A stretch of DNA of 5,131 bases from an uncultured Microcaldota archaeon (GTDB taxonomy: Archaea; Micrarchaeota; Micrarchaeia; Anstonellales; Bilamarchaeaceae): the NCBI GenBank assembly GCA_903835325.1, contig CAILMU010000151.1, positions 1-5,131 of the forward strand, given 5' to 3'. Made by a program: the position numbers and the translations under genes. Below are positions 2,753 through 5,131 of this stretch, in pieces (position 1 is the stretch's first letter; every line of letters begins with the position of its first letter). The notes under the pieces are model-generated. The model searched no databases, was not told where the DNA came from, and saw only the letters and a list, made by a program, of their open reading frames with translations.

Positions 2753-2868
2753 GAATTATTTCTCTCTAATTTGTCAGAGATTGTCAAGCAAACGTATGTA
2801 ATTATCGTCAGTACGGTGAACGATGCTGGCAGGAACAAGATGGCGAAAGCTGGCACTACCGTTCCCAT
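2749..2868 (-). CDS. 39-aa single-helix membrane protein
   Basis: ATG at 2868, stop at 2751-2749 overlapping the next ATG. Residues 4-31 are almost wholly hydrophobic (Val, Pro, Phe, Leu, Ile), followed by a short charged tail. This suggests one transmembrane segment. It follows the preceding stop by 8 bases, with a weak AGGT upstream. The gene fills what would otherwise be an empty gap between overlapping neighbours, which is the main support for it. Function unknown; small phage inner-membrane proteins are common. Confidence 0.65.
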   Translation of the reverse strand: MGTVVPAFAILFLPASFTVLTIITYVCLTISDKLERNNS

Positions 2869-2876
2869 GGAGAGAC

Positions 2877-3038
2877 CTATCGCGCAATCGCGCAGTGCAA
2901 CGCGAGACAACAGGCAGCGGCAAAACCTATCGCAATAGACGTGATAAGCCTTATTCTAATCGTATTCCCCCACTTAATATTCGGGAAGCGAATGGGAATG
3001 CGACGCCCCCATGTGTCTTCACGCCAATCTGTTTTCAT
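2877..3038 (-). CDS. 53-aa single-helix membrane protein
   Basis: ATG at 3038 overlaps the stop of the 209-aa gene (ATGA), stop TAG at 2879-2877. The N-terminal 30 residues are polar and rich in Arg and Trp. Residues about 31-51 form a hydrophobic segment with three Cys, ending in an Arg. The positive residues before the helix suggest the N-terminus stays in the cytoplasm. Codons are less GC-biased than in the genes to the right. Function unknown. Confidence 0.72.
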   Translation of the reverse strand: MKTDWREDTWGRRIPIRFPNIKWGNTIRIRLITSIAIGFAAACCLALHCAIAR

Positions 3039-3664
3039 GTCTCGTTCTCCGTCAGCTCCCTGAAGCTGTCGATGTGCAGGCCTGGGAGCGTCTTATCATT
3101 GTACCTGTTAATGAACAGTCCGTGCCCGGGCATGTTCAGTATCTCCCCGACGAAGAGGAATCCCATGTCAGTCATACCGTAAGTCTTTGTGTAGGTCTTC
3201 AGCATGTCCTCTGGCAGGTCATCCCTGTACTTCACGACGGTCATGGGCCTCGGACCCTTGGACTCGGCCTTCCTGCGTCCGGGTGGCACCGCCGCCCTGG
3301 CAGGGATGACAGCCTGACCGTTCCTCTCCTGGTGCCATTTGACCTCGAGCCACTTCGGGACGGACGCTGACTTCATGTTGGCGCTGAAGCAGACCTTCGA
3401 CAGCGGCATCCACACGTCGCCGAACTCATCCGTCCTCGCCAGCACAGCCTTGTCAGTTTTCCTCAATACCTCGATGCCAATGTGCACATTCTTTGGGGCT
3501 GGGGTCGGGTCGAACCCGTCCTCATTCCCATATGGATCACTCTCCCAGTGCGATGTGTAAACTCCCTCGAGTGCGTCGTCTGCGTGCTCTCCCATACCTT
3601 CCTCCGTTGTGAAGAATCCGTACCCGCTGTTCGGGATGCTCCTGTCTCTGCCTGCGTTGGTCAT
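3035..3664 (-). CDS. 209-aa protein of unknown function
   Basis: ATG at 3664 overlaps the upstream TGA. It is the largest gene in the window. The N-terminal 55 residues are acidic and aromatic. Residues about 60-95 (GIEVL...DVWMPLSKVCF) look like a small beta-rich domain. Residues about 122-140 are a Pro/Arg/Lys-rich linker. The C-terminal section (about 165-209) is hydrophobic with Gly and His and ends in an acidic FRELTENET tail. No catalytic motif is recognisable. The layout suggests two small folded parts joined by a basic linker. I do not recognise the family. Confidence 0.9.
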   Translation of the reverse strand: MTNAGRDRSIPNSGYGFFTTEEGMGEHADDALEGVYTSHWESDPYGNEDGFDPTPAPKNVHIGIEVLRKTDKAVLARTDEFGDVWMPLSKVCFSANMKSASVPKWLEVKWHQERNGQAVIPARAAVPPGRRKAESKGPRPMTVVKYRDDLPEDMLKTYTKTYGMTDMGFLFVGEILNMPGHGLFINRYNDKTLPGLHIDSFRELTENET

Positions 3665-3676
3665 AGCTCCCTCAGC
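3661..3676 (-). repeat. Junction repeat copy 6 (ATGA version)
   Basis: GCTGAGGGAGCTATGA: the same as the other junction copies except for ATG in place of GTG. Joins the 48-aa and 209-aa genes. Confidence 0.8.
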
Positions 3677-3807
3677 AAATTGATTGTGTCCCTCAGTGCA
3701 TCATCTCTGCGCTTGTTTCTTAACTCCGTCACAACTTGGATGGTGCCGACGATGATGCCAGCGACAGGTATCGTGAACATCAGCGCGATAGTCATGAATG
3801 TGCTCAC
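3661..3807 (-). CDS. 48-aa single-helix membrane protein ending LREL
   Basis: GTG at 3807 overlaps the upstream TGA (GTGA); SD AGGGAG sits inside the junction repeat. Residues about 3-27 form one hydrophobic segment rich in Ile, Val, Met and Thr. They are followed by a charged 20-residue tail (ELRNKRRDDALRD) that is probably helical, ending in Leu-Arg-Glu-Leu. By charge balance the tail is likely cytoplasmic. It is too short for standard gene-length cut-offs. Function unknown. Confidence 0.78.
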   Translation of the reverse strand: MSTFMTIALMFTIPVAGIIVGTIQVVTELRNKRRDDALRDTINLLREL

Positions 3808-3819
3808 AGCTCCCTCAGC
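3802..3819 (-). repeat. Junction repeat copy 5
   Basis: GCTGAGGGAGCTGTGAGC: encodes LREL and stop of the upstream gene, holds SD AGGGAG, and starts the next gene with GTG AGC. Confidence 0.88.
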
Positions 3820-4088
3820 TTCTCTACGGTGTCATACGCCTGCCTCCCGCACGAACTCGGGACCTGCATGCCCTCGAACTCCCTCCTCGACGCCTCGTAC
3901 CACGGCTGCTCCCTCGCCCAGCCTATTGTCTTTCCGATGAAGGTCAGGCCCTGGAACGCGAGCCTGCACACGAGGTGCTTCTCCCCGTGACCCTGGTCCA
4001 GCGCAGAGACCCTCTCGTGCCTCTCCGCCACACCGAGGTGCATGCAGTCGCCGCACATCTCCACGTTACGCTTGGTGTATTCGCTCAC
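3804..4088 (-). CDS. 94-aa Cys-rich protein, VPxxC family member 1
   Basis: GTG at 4088 within the junction repeat. A longer upstream ATG frame would overlap the previous gene and is rejected. CxxCxH at Cys12/Cys15/His17, then Cys41 followed by RLAF, then VPSSC with Cys80, ending LREL. The gene at 4309 shares the CxxCxH, C-RLAF and VP-C blocks in the same order, and that at 4587 shares CxxC, C and VPxxCP. The four Cys/His positions suggest zinc binding. Function unknown. Confidence 0.87.
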   Translation of the reverse strand: MSEYTKRNVEMCGDCMHLGVAERHERVSALDQGHGEKHLVCRLAFQGLTFIGKTIGWAREQPWYEASRREFEGMQVPSSCGRQAYDTVEKLREL

Positions 4089-4100
4089 AGCTCCCTCAGC
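4083..4100 (-). repeat. Junction repeat copy 4
   Basis: Identical 18 bases to copies 5, 3 and 1. Confidence 0.88.
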
Positions 4101-4312
4101 CTGTTCTTCGTCTCGATTGCTTCCCAGTCCAGCCTCGCCCCACACCTCGGGCAGAAGTCGAACCTCCTTCGGAAGTCCCGCTCGCTGCTGTACGCGCAGG
4201 TCCCGTTGAGCAGCTCCCTTATCCCGCTGTCGTCGCTCTCGTGGACGAGGTACCCGTTGATGCCGTCGTAGTACATCGTAGAGAAGGCTATCGTGTGGAT
4301 GCAGCCGCTCAC
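4085..4312 (-). CDS. 75-aa zinc-knuckle protein ending LREL
   Basis: GTG at 4312 with the coupled GTGA junction and SD AGGGAG. There is a typical CPRCG knuckle at Cys54/Cys57 near the C-terminus, with additional Cys4 and Cys39 and His6. The C-terminal part (FDFCPRCGARLDW) resembles the zinc-knuckle ends seen in many small phage proteins. It does not share the CxxCxH/RLAF/VPxxC layout of its neighbours. Function unknown. Confidence 0.87.
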   Translation of the reverse strand: MSGCIHTIAFSTMYYDGINGYLVHESDDSGIRELLNGTCAYSSERDFRRRFDFCPRCGARLDWEAIETKNRLREL

Positions 4313-4324
4313 AGCTCCCTCAGC
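4307..4324 (-). repeat. Junction repeat copy 3
   Basis: Identical 18 bases to copies 5, 4 and 1. Confidence 0.88.
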
Positions 4325-4590
4325 GCCAGCGCCACAGCGTACGACGTCTCGGGGCAGTTGATAGGTACCTTCTTGTTCTGGAACTTGTCCACGACGCCAT
4401 CCGAGAAATTCTCGTTCTTCTCCGCATCCCGGTATCCCTGGCTCCTATCGCCTGCCATCTCAGGGAATGCGAATGCCAGCCTGCAGCACAGCCTCTTGTA
4501 CTCAACCATCGTGTTGTCGTCCACGATCAGGTGACCGCACCCGCGGCAGGTGCCGAGCCGACGCTTGATGTTCATCGACCTGAAGCTCAC
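4309..4590 (-). CDS. 93-aa Cys-rich protein, VPxxC family member 2
   Basis: GTG at 4590 in the GTGA junction (the repeat copy with one changed base). CxxCxH at Cys15/Cys18/His20, Cys35-Cys36 followed by RLAF, and VPINCP at 75-80 with Cys79, ending LREL. Block order and the RLAF match make it a paralogue of the 3804-4088 gene, with the gene at 4085 inserted between them. Residues 44-72 are polar and variable. Likely zinc-binding; function unknown. Confidence 0.87.
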   Translation of the reverse strand: MSFRSMNIKRRLGTCRGCGHLIVDDNTMVEYKRLCCRLAFAFPEMAGDRSQGYRDAEKNENFSDGVVDKFQNKKVPINCPETSYAVALALREL

Positions 4591-4602
4591 AGTTCCCTCA
4601 GC
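4585..4602 (-). repeat. Junction repeat copy 2
   Basis: One base differs (GAACTG for GAGCTG, synonymous for Glu), so the LREL peptide is kept although the DNA changed. Confidence 0.85.
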
Positions 4603-4802
4603 CTCTTCACGGATTCTTGATCCTTCTTGCACGGGCACCTGCTCGGCACTCGGTAGCACCCCATCATGAACGGCGTGGACCAGTCTGTCATGTCCTGCCA
4701 GAGCTGGCACCTAGCCCTCTTCCCTCGCCAATATAACTCGTCGAGCTCCTCGTGGTATTTCTCGCACCCCGCGCAGACTGATATGTCTATCAGGACGCTC
4801 AC
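4587..4802 (-). CDS. 71-aa Cys-rich protein, VPxxC family member 3
   Basis: GTG at 4802 overlapping the upstream TGA. CxxC at Cys10/Cys13 followed by His17, Cys32 (CQLW), Cys49, and VPSRCPC with Cys56/Cys58, ending KRLREL. It keeps the CxxC...C...VPxxCP order of the two other members but lacks RLAF and is shorter, so it is the most divergent copy. A zinc-binding fold is likely. Function unknown. Confidence 0.85.
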   Translation of the reverse strand: MSVLIDISVCAGCEKYHEELDELYWRGKRARCQLWQDMTDWSTPFMMGCYRVPSRCPCKKDQESVKRLREL

Positions 4803-4814
4803 AGCTCCCTCAGC
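4797..4814 (-). repeat. Junction repeat copy 1
   Basis: GCTGAGGGAGCTGTGAGC: the first copy in transcription order, joining the 66-aa and 71-aa genes. Confidence 0.88.
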
Positions 4815-4999
4815 TTTCTGATCGTCGGGAGCACATTGTCGACGAAATCAGTGAATCCCATCCCGTCGTCCTCGTTTGCATCGCACCATTCCCAGTAAGC
4901 TTGTTTGTTGGTTTCGAACTCGATTTTCTCGCCCCAACCGTTTCTGATGCGCTCGTCTATCTCGTGGTCCAGCGCCATCGATGATATGTCGTCCTGCAT
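4799..4999 (-). CDS. 66-aa acidic protein ending LREL
   Basis: ATG at 4999, sharing one base with the upstream stop (TGATG), with SD GGAGGAG five bases away. A GTG further upstream would give a 102-residue frame through the neighbouring gene with Arg/Asp-rich low-complexity sequence and is rejected. The protein is acidic and has no Cys pair. It has a Trp/Tyr-rich middle (AYWEWCD), and its C-terminus RKLREL is the first of the six LREL ends. Function unknown. Confidence 0.85.
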   Translation of the reverse strand: MQDDISSMALDHEIDERIRNGWGEKIEFETNKQAYWEWCDANEDDGMGFTDFVDNVLPTIRKLREL

Positions 5000-5131
5000 C
5001 AGCGCTCCTCCACCACGAACGTCCCGGACACGGTCACGGCCTTGCCGTCCGCGTCGAGGAAGTAGATCGTCCCGCCCCTGTCCTCGGTCTTCGTCCTGGT
5101 CGTCCACTCCCTGATGACGCGCCCGGAGGCC
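4999..5131 (-). CDS. 3' end of an unknown protein gene (starts beyond window)
   Basis: The last 43 codons are in frame, ending TGA at 5001-4999. The sequence alternates hydrophobic and polar residues (TIYFLDADGKAVTVSG, then TFVVEER), typical of beta strands with a DADGK turn. It ends in Glu-Glu-Arg, whose codons carry the SD of the next gene. It does not end in LREL. Family unknown. Confidence 0.75.
   Translation of the reverse strand, partial: ASGRVIREWTTRTKTEDRGGTIYFLDADGKAVTVSGTFVVEER

Noticed and set aside
2823..3370. Plus-strand frames of 119 codons
   Set aside because: They are shadows of the minus-strand membrane-protein and 209-aa genes, with no SD.
5002..5107. GTG-initiated upstream extension of the 66-aa gene
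   Set aside because: It reads through the preceding gene in another frame, giving Arg/Asp/Gly-rich low-complexity sequence, while the ATG at 4999 has a strong SD.
1..5131. CRISPR array, insertion sequence or transposase
   Set aside because: There are no regularly spaced repeats with unique spacers; the only repeats are gene junctions and tRNA leaders, and there are no terminal inverted repeats or transposase motifs.

Overview
The window looks like part of a tailed-bacteriophage (or prophage) genome, read entirely from the minus strand. The evidence is a dense array of tRNA genes, strings of tiny overlapping genes with no metabolic content, Shine-Dalgarno (SD) sites, and one sigma70-like promoter. 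The host cannot be named from the sequence. The protein genes are GC-rich and use AGG for Arg often.

Layout in the direction of transcription (right to left). From 5131 to 2101 there are 13 genes, almost all joined by 4-base ATGA or GTGA stop/start overlaps. They comprise the tail of an unknown protein, a 66-aa acidic protein, several tiny Cys-rich proteins, three one-helix membrane proteins (two of them under 60 aa and easily missed), a 209-aa unknown protein, and three tandem zinc-ribbon paralogues. Six consecutive proteins in the 3661-4999 block all end in Leu-Arg-Glu-Leu, because one 16-18 base sequence at each junction supplies the C-terminus, the stop, the SD and the next start.

From 2076 to 1808 there is a strong promoter (TTTACA-16-TATAAT) and a roughly 230-base leader with hairpins, ending in a terminator-like hairpin that competes with an earlier hairpin. 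From 1807 to 113 there are 18 tRNA genes: Ser x4, Lys x2, Ile x2, Thr x2, Trp, Arg, Met, Gly, Asp, Glu, and two class II tRNAs with Glu (TTC) and Thr-like (CGT) anticodons. Between the first and second tRNA lies about 130 bases of hairpin-rich RNA ending in a second terminator-like hairpin. From 88 leftwards is the start of another protein gene behind a perfect SD.

The most notable signal is in the tRNAs. Seven lack the TTC T-loop and carry a G-rich loop, in six cases GGCRGNA. Their D-loops lack the usual GG and carry AG (AT in one). Two other tRNAs have changed both partners of the 19-56 tertiary pair (C-G and T-A). The D-loop/T-loop elbow therefore appears to covary across the array while the cloverleaf stems stay intact. 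These look like working tRNAs with a rebuilt elbow that standard tRNA finders may miss. The function is unknown; escape from host enzymes or defences that read the canonical elbow is one possibility, and is inference only.
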